From Candidatus Adiutrix sp. (GTDB taxonomy: Bacteria > Desulfobacterota > Desulfarculia > Adiutricales > Adiutricaceae), in NCBI GenBank assembly GCA_031263565.1, contig JAISFR010000145.1:1-54735 (forward strand): DNA of 54,735 nt, given 5' to 3'. Positions within the stretch are counted from its first letter, which is position 1. Each line of letters starts with the position of its first letter. Under the pieces are notes generated by a model. The model made no database searches and was not told the origin of the DNA. It saw only the letters and a program-made list of their open reading frames with translations. The position numbers were made by a program, and so were the translations under genes. Of this stretch, positions 26,565 through 36,148 are shown one piece after another.

Positions 26565-26594
26565 CTTGAAAACTGTTTTCCCAGGTCTTATGTT
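26565..26594 (+). promoter_or_regulatory. heat-shock-like promoter of grpE-dnaK
   Basis: CTTGAAA (26565-26571) is an exact match to the sigma-32 -35 box. CTTATGT (26587-26593) is a partial match to the -10 box. The same bases also read as a sigma-70 pair, TTGAAA and TATGTT with 17 bp between. It points to grpE 44 bp downstream. Confidence 0.55.
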
Positions 26595-26637
26595 TGAGAC
26601 ATCAGGCGCTTAAACCGCCTTAAAATACGGAGCCGCC

Positions 26638-27162
26638 ATGACCGACGAACTGTTGCCCGCCGAAGAAGAATTGGAGCCGGAAAGCGCGGAGGAGTCTCCC
26701 GCGGAAAAGAACTGGCCCGAAGAAGCCCGGAAATTCCAGGATCTTTACCTAAGGTGCGCGGCTGAAACGGAAAATATGCGCCGCCGTCTCCAGAAGGAGC
26801 GGGACGAGCAGGCCCGTTACGCTTCGGAACGGGTGCTCAAGGATTTCTTGCCCGTTCTGGACAATCTCTACCTGGCCCTCGGCTACGCCCGGGACGACGG
26901 CTCGGCCGAAGTGCAAAGCCTGGCCGAAGGCCTCCGCCTGACCCTGAAGGGCTTTCAGGACGTTTTGCAGGACAACGGGGTCAGGCCCGTGCCCGCCGAG
27001 CGCGGCCAGGCCTTCGACCCCAATCTGCACGAAGCCCTGGGGCAGGCCCCGGCCGGCGACATCCCCCCCGGCGCCATCAGCCAACTGGTGCAGAGAGGCT
27101 ATACCCTTTACGACCGCCTGATCCGCCCGGCCAAGGTCCTGGTGGCCGTGGCCCCGGACTGA
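26638..27162 (+). CDS. grpE: nucleotide exchange factor GrpE
   Basis: 174 residues. An acidic N-terminus and a coiled-coil (about 20-70, LYLRCAAETENMRRRLQKER) lead to the beta-domain with DPNLHEALGQ and RGYTLYDRLIRPAKVLVA. It opens DnaK for ADP release. It is followed by dnaK after 90 nt. Confidence 0.94.
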   Translation: MTDELLPAEEELEPESAEESPAEKNWPEEARKFQDLYLRCAAETENMRRRLQKERDEQARYASERVLKDFLPVLDNLYLALGYARDDGSAEVQSLAEGLRLTLKGFQDVLQDNGVRPVPAERGQAFDPNLHEALGQAPAGDIPPGAISQLVQRGYTLYDRLIRPAKVLVAVAPD

Positions 27163-27252
27163 GCGGCGGACCGTCCCCGCCTTGATTTTTAACCGCCGGC
27201 CTTTTACCGGCCGGAGGATCAAATATTTAATTCCGTTCTTGGAGGAACTTAC

Positions 27253-29163
27253 ATGTCAAAAATCATCGGAATCGACCTGGGGACCACCAACTCCTGCGTC
27301 GCCATTATGGAAGGCGGCGATCCCAAGGTTATCAACAACACCGAAGGCAACCGCACCACGCCCTCGATCGTGGCCTTCACCGAAGGCGGCGAGCGGCTGG
27401 TGGGCCAGGTGGCCAAGCGCCAGGCGGTGACCAACCCCGAGGCCACCATCTTCGCGGTCAAGCGCCTGGTCGGCCGCAAGTTCGATTCGGCCGAAGTCCA
27501 GAAGGACAAAGGCATCGTGCCTTACAGGATCGTCAAGGCCGACAACGGCGACGCGGCCGTGGAAGCCCGGGGCAAGACCTACAGCCCGGCCGAGATTTCA
27601 GCCATGGTGCTGACCAAGATGCGGGAGACCGCCGAAAGCTATCTGGGCGAAACGGTCACCGACGCGGTCATCACCGTCCCGGCCTATTTCAACGACAGCC
27701 AGCGCCAGGCCACCAAAGACGCCGGCCGCATCGCCGGCCTCAACGTTCTGCGCATCATCAACGAACCCACGGCCGCGGCCCTGGCTTACGGCCTGGACAA
27801 AAAAGTCGATCAGAAGATCGCCGTCTTCGACCTCGGCGGCGGCACCTTCGATATTTCCATTCTGGAAATCGGCGACGGGGTCTTTGAAGTCAAGAGCACC
27901 AACGGCGACACCTTCCTGGGCGGCGAAGACTTCGACCTGCGGGTCATCGACTGGCTGGCCGACGAATTCAGGAAGGAGTCCGGCCTCGACCTGCGGGGCG
28001 ACAAAATGGCCCTGCAGCGCCTGAAGGAAGCCGCCGAGCGGGCCAAGATGGAACTTTCCACAGCCATGGAAACCGACATCAACCTGCCCTTCATCACCGC
28101 CGACGCCTCCGGGCCCAAGCACCTGAACATCAAGCTGACCCGATCCAAGCTGGAAGCCCTGGTCGACGACCTGGTGGAACGCGTGGTCGGCCCCTGCCAG
28201 ACCGCCCTGAAAGACGCCGGCCTTGCGGCCAGGGACATCAACGAGGTCATCCTGGTCGGCGGCATGACCCGGATGCCCAAGGTCCAGGAAAAGGTCAAAC
28301 AGATTTTCAGCCAGGAACCCCACAAGGGCGTCAACCCCGACGAGGTGGTGGCCGTGGGCGCGGCCATTCAGGGCGGCGTGCTGAAAGGCGACGTGAAGGA
28401 CGTTCTGCTGCTGGACGTCACCCCCCTGTCGCTGGGCATTGAAACCCTGGGCGGGGTCTTCACCAAGCTGATCGAGAAGAACACCACCATCCCCACCCGC
28501 CGCAGCCAGATTTTCTCCACGGCCGCGGACAACCAGCCGGCGGTCTCCATCCACGTCCTGCAGGGCGAAAGGGAAATGGTGGCCGGCAACAAGACCCTGG
28601 GCCGCTTCGAACTGGTCGGCCTGCCCCCGGCCCCGCGCGGCATGCCGCAGATCGAGGTGACCTTCGACATCGACGCCAACGGCATCGTCCACGTCTCGGC
28701 CAAGGACCTGGGCACCGGCAAGGAACAGTCCATCCAGATCACCGCTTCCAGCGGCCTGTCGGAACAGGAGATCCAGCAGCTCATCAAGGATGCCGAGCTC
28801 CACGCCACCGAAGACAAGGCCCGCAAGGAACTGGTGGAGACCAGGAACCATGCCGACCAGTTGATCTACTCCACCGAGAAGAGCCTGGGCGACCTGGGCG
28901 ACAAGGTGGACCCGGGCCTCCGCTCCGAGGTCGAAAGCGCGGCGGCCGACCTCAAGGGCGTGCTGGAGAACGGCGACAAGGCGGTCATTGAAACCAAGAT
29001 GAAGACCCTGACCAACCTGAGCCACAAGCTGGCCGAGCAGATGTACGCCCGGGCCGGCAACGGCCAGGGCGGGCCGGAAGGCGGCCCGGGCCCCGAGCAG
29101 GCCCCGCCGCAGGACGACAACGTGGTGGACGCCGACTTTGAAGAGGTCAAGGACAACAAATAG
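27253..29163 (+). CDS. dnaK: molecular chaperone DnaK (Hsp70)
   Basis: 636 residues, full length. The ATPase domain starts [19 protein letters not shown] and has [17 protein letters not shown] and [16 protein letters not shown]. The linker [18 protein letters not shown] leads to the substrate domain, and the tail ends [16 protein letters not shown] lies before the start. No dnaJ follows; a strong terminator comes next. Confidence 0.97.
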   Translation: MSKIIGIDLGTTNSCVAIMEGGDPKVINNTEGNRTTPSIVAFTEGGERLVGQVAKRQAVTNPEATIFAVKRLVGRKFDSAEVQKDKGIVPYRIVKADNGDAAVEARGKTYSPAEISAMVLTKMRETAESYLGETVTDAVITVPAYFNDSQRQATKDAGRIAGLNVLRIINEPTAAALAYGLDKKVDQKIAVFDLGGGTFDISILEIGDGVFEVKSTNGDTFLGGEDFDLRVIDWLADEFRKESGLDLRGDKMALQRLKEAAERAKMELSTAMETDINLPFITADASGPKHLNIKLTRSKLEALVDDLVERVVGPCQTALKDAGLAARDINEVILVGGMTRMPKVQEKVKQIFSQEPHKGVNPDEVVAVGAAIQGGVLKGDVKDVLLLDVTPLSLGIETLGGVFTKLIEKNTTIPTRRSQIFSTAADNQPAVSIHVLQGEREMVAGNKTLGRFELVGLPPAPRGMPQIEVTFDIDANGIVHVSAKDLGTGKEQSIQITASSGLSEQEIQQLIKDAELHATEDKARKELVETRNHADQLIYSTEKSLGDLGDKVDPGLRSEVESAAADLKGVLENGDKAVIETKMKTLTNLSHKLAEQMYARAGNGQGGPEGGPGPEQAPPQDDNVVDADFEEVKDNK

Positions 29164-29179
29164 CGGAAAACCAGGGTGA

Positions 29180-29225
29180 AAACGCCGGGAGGCGGCCTCC
29201 GTCTGGAAGCCGCCTCCCGGCGTTT
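29180..29225. terminator. bidirectional terminator between dnaK and pta
   Basis: Perfect 17-bp arms (29180-29196 and 29209-29225) around a 12-nt loop. The A3 and T3 ends give short U tracts both ways. It serves the convergent dnaK and pta genes. Confidence 0.8.
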
Positions 29226-29241
29226 GAGGGTCAGGCCGGGC

Positions 29242-30900
29242 TTATTTGTCGGCTATGGCCTGCAAAGCGGTGATCGCCACGGTATTGACGATGTCGGCCA
29301 CCAGGGTGCCCCGGGAAAGGTCGTTGACCGGGGCGTTCAGGCCCTGGATGACCGGCCCGATGGCCACGGCCTTGGCCGTGCGCTGCACAGCCTTGTAGCC
29401 GATGTTGCCCGCGCCCAGATCGGGGAAGATCATGACCGTGGCCTGGCCGGCCACCGGCGAGCCCGGCATTTTAGAGGCCCCGGTCTTGGGGTCCACGGCC
29501 GCGTCGAACTGCAGGGGGCCGTCGATCGGCAGGCCGGGGAAGAGTTTTTCAGCCGACTCCCGGGCGATTTTGGTGGCTTCGACCACCAGGTCCACATCCG
29601 GGCCGGTGCCGGACTCGCCGGTGGAATAGCTCAGCATGGCCACCTTGGGGTCGACCCCGAAGGCCCTGGCCGTCTGGGCCGAGATGATGGCGATCTCGGC
29701 CAGCTGCTGGGGGGTGGGGTTGGGGTTGATGGCGCAGTCGCCGAAAACCCAGACCCGGTCGGCCAGGCACATCAGGAAAACCGAGCTGGCGATCGAGCAG
29801 CCGGGCTTGGTTTTGATGATGGAGAGGGCCGGGCGAATGGTGGCCGCGGTGGTGCCGTCCGCCCCGGAGACCATGCCGTCGGCCTTTTTCAGCTTGATCA
29901 TCATGGTGCCGAAGAAGTTGCGGTCCTTCATCTGGGCGGCGGCCTGCTCTTCGGTGACCCCCTTGGCCTTGCGCAGCTCAAAGAAGGCCTGGCTCAGTTC
30001 CGGCAGCAGCTCGCTGCTCTGGGGATCGATGAGCTGGGCCTTGGCCAGAAGCGAAGACAGGCCCAGATCCCTGGCCCGCTTCCGGATGGCGTCGGGCTCG
30101 CCCAGAATGGTGAGGGCCGCGAAATCTTTTTCCAGGATGTCGTCGGCGGCCCGGAGGATGCGCTCGTCATTGCCTTCGGGCAGAACGATATGCTGGCGGT
30201 CGACCCGGGCCTTTTCAATCAGGTCGAATTCAAAGCGCTTGGGGGTCATGGCTTTGGGCTGGAACTGGCCGAGGCCGCCGCAGGCCTTTTCCAGCTGGGC
30301 GGCCAGGTCGGCCGGGGCCGGGATGGTCCAGACCTGAACGCCGGCCAGGGGGGCCGGCTCCCGGCCGGGCTCCGCCTGGACCGGATTCTTGCTCAGGATG
30401 GCCAGGGCCAGGACTTCGGCGAAGCGGTTTTTATAGGCCTGAACGGCCAGGGCCGAAGTCTCCAGGCTGGCGCCGCAGCCGCAGTCCTCGGCCAGAAGGA
30501 GGACCGGGCTCCCGAGATTGGCGGCGATGGCGGCGTCCAGATTGGCCAGGGCCCCGCCCGTGGGCACCAGGTCCAGGCCTTCGATTATCAGGCTGTCGAA
30601 GCCGCCGGCCAGGGCCTTATATTTCTGGAAGACCGTGTCCAGAATGACCCCTTCCCGGCCCTGGGCCAGGAGGGTGAAGACTTCCGGCCTGGTCAGCCCG
30701 TAATAGGCGGCCAGCTCGCCCGGGAGGCCGGCCCCGCTGACGGTGGCCTGCAGGGCGGGGTCCTCCCGGCTGAGGGCCACGGGCTTGAAAATGGCGGCCC
30801 GGCCGCTGTTCTTCCTGGCGGCCAGGCTCAAAACGGCCGCGGCCGCCGCAGGCTTGCCGGCAAGCTGGCCGATGGCCGAGATGTAGAAAGATTTTGCCAT
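29242..30900 (-). CDS. pta: phosphate acetyltransferase (lacks the middle DRTGG domain)
   Basis: 552 residues against about 700 in the long form. The catalytic PTA/PTB domain fills about 235-550 (ARVDRQHIVLPEGNDERIL, KADGMVSGADGTTAAT, FPDLGAGNIGYKAVQRTA). The N-terminal part resembles the BioD-like domain, but its P-loop is degenerate (GQLAGKPAAA, no Ser or Thr after GK). The DRTGG domain between them is missing. It interconverts acetyl-CoA and acetyl phosphate. No ackA is in the window. The MetH-activation-like gene lies 39 nt upstream on the same strand. Confidence 0.9.
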   Translation of the reverse strand: MAKSFYISAIGQLAGKPAAAAAVLSLAARKNSGRAAIFKPVALSREDPALQATVSGAGLPGELAAYYGLTRPEVFTLLAQGREGVILDTVFQKYKALAGGFDSLIIEGLDLVPTGGALANLDAAIAANLGSPVLLLAEDCGCGASLETSALAVQAYKNRFAEVLALAILSKNPVQAEPGREPAPLAGVQVWTIPAPADLAAQLEKACGGLGQFQPKAMTPKRFEFDLIEKARVDRQHIVLPEGNDERILRAADDILEKDFAALTILGEPDAIRKRARDLGLSSLLAKAQLIDPQSSELLPELSQAFFELRKAKGVTEEQAAAQMKDRNFFGTMMIKLKKADGMVSGADGTTAATIRPALSIIKTKPGCSIASSVFLMCLADRVWVFGDCAINPNPTPQQLAEIAIISAQTARAFGVDPKVAMLSYSTGESGTGPDVDLVVEATKIARESAEKLFPGLPIDGPLQFDAAVDPKTGASKMPGSPVAGQATVMIFPDLGAGNIGYKAVQRTAKAVAIGPVIQGLNAPVNDLSRGTLVADIVNTVAITALQAIADK

Positions 30901-30939
30901 TGCTGTTCTCCTCTGTTAATGATAATCGCTCATCTGGTC

Positions 30940-31623
30940 CTATTGGGGGGAGGCCGCGTCCGCCGCGGCCTGGAAAGGGCTTCGGCGGGCCGGGCAGCCC
31001 GGGTTGGGGCAGAGCTGGCAGGAATGGAATTTAACGCCGCTTTCGAAATAGACCCCCGAGACGCACTTGCCGGGGGCCATTAAAAAGCTGGGCAAAAGGC
31101 GCACGCCTATCTTTTCCGGCAGATCGCCCATCAATTGGAATAAAGGCCCCTGCTGGGACAGGGGCCAATGCCTGGGCAACGAGCCGGGTTTCATGGCCGA
31201 AACCTGGCGGAGGCCGTATTGCGCCATAATATAGGCCTCCAGCCGGTCGACCGCCCGCCGCACAAAATAGTTGGAAAGCTGGTCGGCCAGGTACTGCTCC
31301 AGGCCGCCCAAAGCGCCGACCCAGGCGGCCAGGTCGACCCCGGCGTTGGCCACGTAGACGAAGGCCTTGTCCAGCCCGGCCAGTTTCTCGGCCAACAGTT
31401 CGCTTTCGAAGCCGACCTCGTCCAGCCTCACCTGCCCCGGCCGGCCCGTCGCGGGCCTGACCACCTTCAGCGCGGCCCGGGGCCGGGCCAGCCGGCTGGT
31501 TTTTTCAAAAACGGCCCGCAACTCGGGTTCGGCCCTCGAGCCGGGCCTGACCCTCAGCTTGTCCCTCATTTCCTCATAGTCAAGCTCGATCTGGAAATCG
31601 CTCAATATCACCGAGTGCGTCAT
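30940..31623 (-). CDS. MetH-activation-domain-like protein (corrinoid reactivation)
   Basis: 227 residues. The block PGSLPRHWPLSQQGPLFQL, then IGVRLLPSFLMAPGKCVSGV, matches the activation domain of B12-dependent methionine synthase in its stand-alone form. The C-terminus adds a Cys cluster, CQLCPNPGC, which might bind Fe-S or zinc. The frame extends to 31851, but ATG 31623 (MTHSVILSDFQIEL) fits the family start. Stand-alone forms in anaerobes are thought to reactivate corrinoid proteins. Its neighbour pta suggests a link to acetyl-CoA metabolism; that is inference. Confidence 0.7.
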   Translation of the reverse strand: MTHSVILSDFQIELDYEEMRDKLRVRPGSRAEPELRAVFEKTSRLARPRAALKVVRPATGRPGQVRLDEVGFESELLAEKLAGLDKAFVYVANAGVDLAAWVGALGGLEQYLADQLSNYFVRRAVDRLEAYIMAQYGLRQVSAMKPGSLPRHWPLSQQGPLFQLMGDLPEKIGVRLLPSFLMAPGKCVSGVYFESGVKFHSCQLCPNPGCPARRSPFQAAADAASPQ

Positions 31624-31767
31624 GGGGAACCTCGTCCAGGGACCCGCCCGGGAGCCGGGCCGGAGGAAGCCGGCTTGGGCCGGTGGCCGGGGCCGGTAAT
31701 AAAATTTTCCGCGTTTCCCTGATGATACTACGCGCCCGGCATCTTCACAAGCAAAAATGTGCCCTGA

Positions 31768-31773
31768 ATTATA
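31768..31773 (-). promoter_or_regulatory. -10 box for the MetH-activation-like gene
   Basis: A perfect TATAAT on the minus strand lies 145 bp before the start at 31623. No clear -35 box is seen at 16-18 bp, so the call is weak. Confidence 0.4.
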
Positions 31774-31875
31774 ACTGGAAACATGGAATATTTTATGATA
31801 TCCTGACGGTATTCTGGCCGTGGACATTTTGTCGGAGGCTCTCAGCGTCACCGCGTACTGAATCTGGATAACAAC

Positions 31876-32079
<204 letters not shown>

Positions 32080-32142
32080 TATTTGGCAACTCGTGACAAG
32101 CCCTGGCCGCCGGGTTCCGCCCGGATCATGGAGAACCGCCAT

Positions 32143-35100
32143 ATGCCTCAAACTCGTTTATTGCTGGTGTCGCTGGCTTCGATTTTTTGCCTGGCCGCCG
32201 GGCCGGCTTCGGCCCAGACGCTTCTGCCCACCCCGGTGACCAGTGACACGGAATATACCGACACCCAAGAGGTGAATGCCGTCAATTCCGTCATCACCAT
32301 CGACCACGGGGCCAGCCTGACCATCGGGGCCGGGGCCGGCTACGGCCTTCAGGTCACCGCGCCCTCCTCCGACGGTTCCACCCCGAACCTGGAATTCGCC
32401 ACCAGTACCACCGGCCACCTGGTGGTCACCGGCCGTAGCGATTCCGGGGTCTACAGTTCTTTCACCGGCGCGGGCGAACATTCCATTCTCGACTTCAGCG
32501 CCCTGACTTCGGTCACCTTCCGCGGCAACTCGGCCGACGACGGCGGGGCGATTTATTCCCTTGGCAACAGCGGCGATTCCACGGTGAGCCTGGGCGATTA
32601 CGCCGCCTTCAGCGGCAACTCGGCCGACTGGTCCGGCGGGGCGATTTATTCCGGCAGCCGTAACGGCGCCTCCAGCGTGACCGTCAAAGGCGGCAGCCTG
32701 TTTCAGGACAACCTGGCCGGCCAGTCCGGCGGGGCGATTTTTATCTATGGCGGTTCGTCCAGCACCCTGGCCCTGGACACGGCCCTGACCGGCGGCGGCT
32801 ACGGCGACATCGTCTTCAGCGGCAATAAGCATCAAACGACTGCCACGGCCGAGGCCAATTCCATCTATCTGGACAGCGGCACGGACATCACCGTTCAGGG
32901 CGACGGCCACGTCTATTTCAACGACCCGCTGGCGGCCAACGCTTCCGCCAGCCGGGCCGGCGCCCTGAGCAAAACCGGCGCGGGCTTCGTGCAGTTCATG
33001 GGGGCCAATGTTCTTAACGCCGGCGCCCAGGCCGGGCAGGTGAACGTGAACGGCGGCGCCTTCCGGCTGGCCGGGCCCGGCGCTTCGTTCAATGCCGGCA
33101 GCGCTGCCGCCTTCAACGTGAACAGCGGGGGCGCCCTGGCCGGCACGGGCACGGTCAACGCCGGGACCATCAGCATCATCGGCCGCCTCAGCCCGGATTC
33201 CTATGTCTACCAGGCCCCGGCCGATCCGCGCTCGCCCTCGGCCCCGGTTTTCATCGGCAATGCCTACGGCAATCTTATTTTTGACGGGACCGTCACTTTC
33301 GGCGACGCCTCAAATAATTTCGCGACTTTGGATCTTGATGTGGCCGACGATAACTTCAACAGGGACCTGATCACGATCTCCGGCAGCGTCAATTACCTGG
33401 GCACCGGCACCCACACCGTCAATCTCACCAGTTTTGTCGGCGGCCTCGCTAATGTGGATATCATGACCGCCTCCAGCGGCGGCATCGTGCAGGGCAACCA
33501 CGGCCTCACCGTTGGCGGCCTGACCCTGGCCGGCCGCATGACTTCAGCCGTGACTCTGGGCGGGAGCGCCGCCAGCCTGACTCTGAGCACCGGCAACGTC
33601 AGCAACGTCAAAAACACCTGGACCGGCGCCACCAACGCCAACTGGGATTTCGGCACCACCAACTGGAATGCCGCCGGCAACACTTTCGCGGCCAACGATT
33701 ATGTGATTTTCGACCAAACCGGGCACGCCCAAAACACCGTGACCCTGAACGGGGCCACAGCCCTGGTGTCCGGCATGCAGGTCGGCGACGCAACCTACAC
33801 GATTAATTACACTTTCGAGGATGGAGCCATCATCGGGCGGGCCGGCACGGCCAACGGTTTGAGCCTGAGTACCGCTGAAGATGGTGTGCTGCGGGTCGAC
33901 AGTATGTACAGCCCAGGGGTCATCTTCAATAATGTTTTTGTGGATTTCGACGGCGGTATGGTCATCGGCGGGTCGGGCTACGGCAGCGTTACACTCACAG
34001 GCGGCGGGGCCTTCGCCGACACCATGGACATCACCCTGCACAGCGTCCTGCACTTCGACCTGGCTTCGGCCGACTATGCCGATGGCTATGCCTATTTCGG
34101 GACTATCAGCGGCGGCGGCCCTCTTTCCAAGGATGGTGACGGCACACTGACCCTGGGCGGCAACAACAGCGGTTACAGCGGCGATGTGTATGCCTATGAC
34201 GGCGAACTGCGCCTCACCAACGCCAAGGCCATCGGCACCGGCGACATCAAAATCGGTGAGGCCAGCACCAGCGGCACCCTGCGCCTGAGTTTCGCCACGG
34301 ATTCCGTTTTCAGCAACTACTTTTTCACCACCCACCCCAATAGCAATCAACTGATTATCGACAGCGCCTCGGCCGACGTCATCACCACCATCAGCAACCC
34401 GGGCAATTATTTTGAGGGCGCCACCACCGTGGAAAAGGGCATCCTGGCGGTCACCGGCTCTCTGGGCCCCGGCGCGGTCAACGTCAACCCGAACGGCGCC
34501 CTGATGGCCGGCACGGGCAGCACCATCGGCGAACTGACCATGCGGAGCGGTTCCACCCTGTACTTGTCCGACTCCGGCCTCGGGGCCTTGAACGTCAACG
34601 GTAACGCCACCTTCCAGAGCGGCCTGTCCAGGAAAGCCGACCTGGCCAGCGGCTATTGGCAGGCCGGCCATAGCTACGCCATGCTGGACGTCAGCGGCGC
34701 CGTCACCGGCGACAGCAACATCACCGGCCAGGTGGGCAGCAACACGGTGCTGGGCGAACTGGCCTGGGGCAGCGGGGCGAACGCCAATATCCTCTATTTC
34801 AACGTGCTGGGCACCGCCAGCCTGGCCAGCTACGCCCAGGCCACCCCCAACCAGCGGGCCGCCGCCTGGGGCATCGGCGCCACCAACCATAACGGCGCCC
34901 TGTTCAGCTATTTCGACCACCTTCCCCCGAACCGGTTGCCGGAAGCCTATTTCCAGGCCGCCGGGGCGGGCCACGCCACGGTCGTGCCGGGCCTCCAGAT
35001 CGGGGCCGGGGCCCTGGCCTCGAACATCATCGACCAGATGGGCCGCTTCGTTGACGATGAGGACCGCTACCTGACGGTCGCCAGCCTCGGCGGCCGCCTG

Positions 35101-35967
35101 GACCAGGCGGCCTCGGCCGGGGACCGCGACGGCCGGTCCCGGAAACTCTGGTTCGGCCTCAGCGGCCGCTGGCAGGAAGTGGACGGCGAAGCCGGCCAGA
35201 CGGCCCAAGCCACCTGGAAAGGCCCGGAAGCCACCGTCGGCTATGACTGGCGCGGGGAAAACGGCTGGCGCCTGGGCGGGGCCTTCCAGTTCGCCCGGCA
35301 AAAATACGAGGAAGACGGCGGCCGCCACGAGGCCGACCTCGCCCGCCTCTCCCTGGCTCTCTACACCGGCAAAGCCGTGGATTTCGGGACCAGCCGCCTG
35401 CGCCTGACCGGCGGGGCCGCCTACAGCCATTACCAGATCGATTCCACCCGCCGCCTCACCCTGCCGGGCCTCCGCGAAGAGAACCGCGCCGACTACGGCG
35501 GTCAGGCCTGGAACCTCTTCGCCGAAGCCGCCTGGGGCTGGAACCCGGCCGAACGCCTGGGGCTGGAACCCTTCCTGGGCCTTTCCTACACCCGTCTGGC
35601 GGTGGATGATTTCACTGAATCCGGCGGCCTCGCCGCCCTCTCCGGCCGCTACCGCGACGCCGATACCTTCAATACCACCCTGGGCGCCCGGGCCGCCTTC
35701 CAGGCCACCGAGCGGCTCAGCCTGGAGGCCAAACTGGCCTGGCAGCACAGCTTCGGCGACCGGACGCCGGAAAGCGACTTCGCCTTCGCCGGCGGGGAAT
35801 ACTTCCGCATCGAAGGCGCGCCCCTGGCCCGCGACGCGGCCCTCATCGGCCTCGGCCTCACCGCCACCCTCAACGACCGGGCCGCCTTCACCCTCGGCTA
35901 CGACGGCGCCCTGAGCCACGGCTCCCAGAGCCACAGCGGCACGGCCGTGCTGGCCATCAGTTGGTGA
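32143..35967 (+). CDS. autotransporter adhesin (type V secretion) with Pmp-like repeats
   Basis: 1274 residues from ATG 32143, which has GGAGAA in front and starts a clear signal peptide (about 1-23, cut after PASA). The passenger carries Chlamydia Pmp-like motifs, FRGNSADDGGAIYS, FSGNSADWSGGAIYS and FQDNLAGQSGGAIF (about 130-210), and autotransporter-type beta-strand repeats (DGTLTLGGNNSGYSG). It is almost free of Cys, as expected for a beta-helix. The last 270 residues form the outer-membrane barrel (from LWFGLSGRWQEV) and end in a final Trp (AISW), the usual BAM signal. The ligand is unknown. The CT tract upstream suggests variable expression. Confidence 0.9.
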   Translation: MPQTRLLLVSLASIFCLAAGPASAQTLLPTPVTSDTEYTDTQEVNAVNSVITIDHGASLTIGAGAGYGLQVTAPSSDGSTPNLEFATSTTGHLVVTGRSDSGVYSSFTGAGEHSILDFSALTSVTFRGNSADDGGAIYSLGNSGDSTVSLGDYAAFSGNSADWSGGAIYSGSRNGASSVTVKGGSLFQDNLAGQSGGAIFIYGGSSSTLALDTALTGGGYGDIVFSGNKHQTTATAEANSIYLDSGTDITVQGDGHVYFNDPLAANASASRAGALSKTGAGFVQFMGANVLNAGAQAGQVNVNGGAFRLAGPGASFNAGSAAAFNVNSGGALAGTGTVNAGTISIIGRLSPDSYVYQAPADPRSPSAPVFIGNAYGNLIFDGTVTFGDASNNFATLDLDVADDNFNRDLITISGSVNYLGTGTHTVNLTSFVGGLANVDIMTASSGGIVQGNHGLTVGGLTLAGRMTSAVTLGGSAASLTLSTGNVSNVKNTWTGATNANWDFGTTNWNAAGNTFAANDYVIFDQTGHAQNTVTLNGATALVSGMQVGDATYTINYTFEDGAIIGRAGTANGLSLSTAEDGVLRVDSMYSPGVIFNNVFVDFDGGMVIGGSGYGSVTLTGGGAFADTMDITLHSVLHFDLASADYADGYAYFGTISGGGPLSKDGDGTLTLGGNNSGYSGDVYAYDGELRLTNAKAIGTGDIKIGEASTSGTLRLSFATDSVFSNYFFTTHPNSNQLIIDSASADVITTISNPGNYFEGATTVEKGILAVTGSLGPGAVNVNPNGALMAGTGSTIGELTMRSGSTLYLSDSGLGALNVNGNATFQSGLSRKADLASGYWQAGHSYAMLDVSGAVTGDSNITGQVGSNTVLGELAWGSGANANILYFNVLGTASLASYAQATPNQRAAAWGIGATNHNGALFSYFDHLPPNRLPEAYFQAAGAGHATVVPGLQIGAGALASNIIDQMGRFVDDEDRYLTVASLGGRLDQAASAGDRDGRSRKLWFGLSGRWQEVDGEAGQTAQATWKGPEATVGYDWRGENGWRLGGAFQFARQKYEEDGGRHEADLARLSLALYTGKAVDFGTSRLRLTGGAAYSHYQIDSTRRLTLPGLREENRADYGGQAWNLFAEAAWGWNPAERLGLEPFLGLSYTRLAVDDFTESGGLAALSGRYRDADTFNTTLGARAAFQATERLSLEAKLAWQHSFGDRTPESDFAFAGGEYFRIEGAPLARDAALIGLGLTATLNDRAAFTLGYDGALSHGSQSHSGTAVLAISW

Positions 35968-35979
35968 GAGGCGATATAG

Positions 35980-36006
35980 CCGGTCGCCCCGGAGCGGAGC
36001 GACCGG
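35980..36006. terminator. hairpin behind the autotransporter gene
   Basis: An 8-bp GC-rich stem (35980-35987 with 35999-36006) begins 12 bp after the stop codon. No T tract follows, so it may only protect the 3' end. Confidence 0.45.
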
Positions 36007-36066
36007 TTACGACCAGACCACTTGAAGATGGAAAGCTACTTTGAGAATTGCGGTCATGGCGGCGTT

Positions 36067-36107
36067 GCTCTTGCTTTTGCCGCCGGCAATCCGGCAAAAA
36101 CAAGAGC
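36067..36107. terminator. long hairpin between convergent autotransporter and cbiK genes
   Basis: Stem of 7 + 8 bp with one mismatch (36067-36082 with 36092-36107) and a 9-nt loop. It could end transcription from either side, but neither strand has a T run after it. Confidence 0.45.
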
Positions 36108-36148
36108 GCCCGGCCATGAAAATGTATGGGTTATTCCTTGACAAGCGC

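Noticed and set aside
26481-27252. CIRCE operator for HrcA
   Set aside because: No TTAGCACTC/GAGTGCTAA pair found before grpE or dnaK; a sigma-32-like box is present instead.
32083-32142. Upstream TTG start of the autotransporter
   Set aside because: ATG 32143 has a ribosome-binding site and begins a normal signal peptide; the upstream codons do not.
33544-35934. Long antisense reading frame (796 codons) opposite the autotransporter
   Set aside because: Shadow of a GC-rich gene; Gly/Ala/Val/Gln-rich with no family motif, while the plus strand has signal peptide, repeats and barrel.
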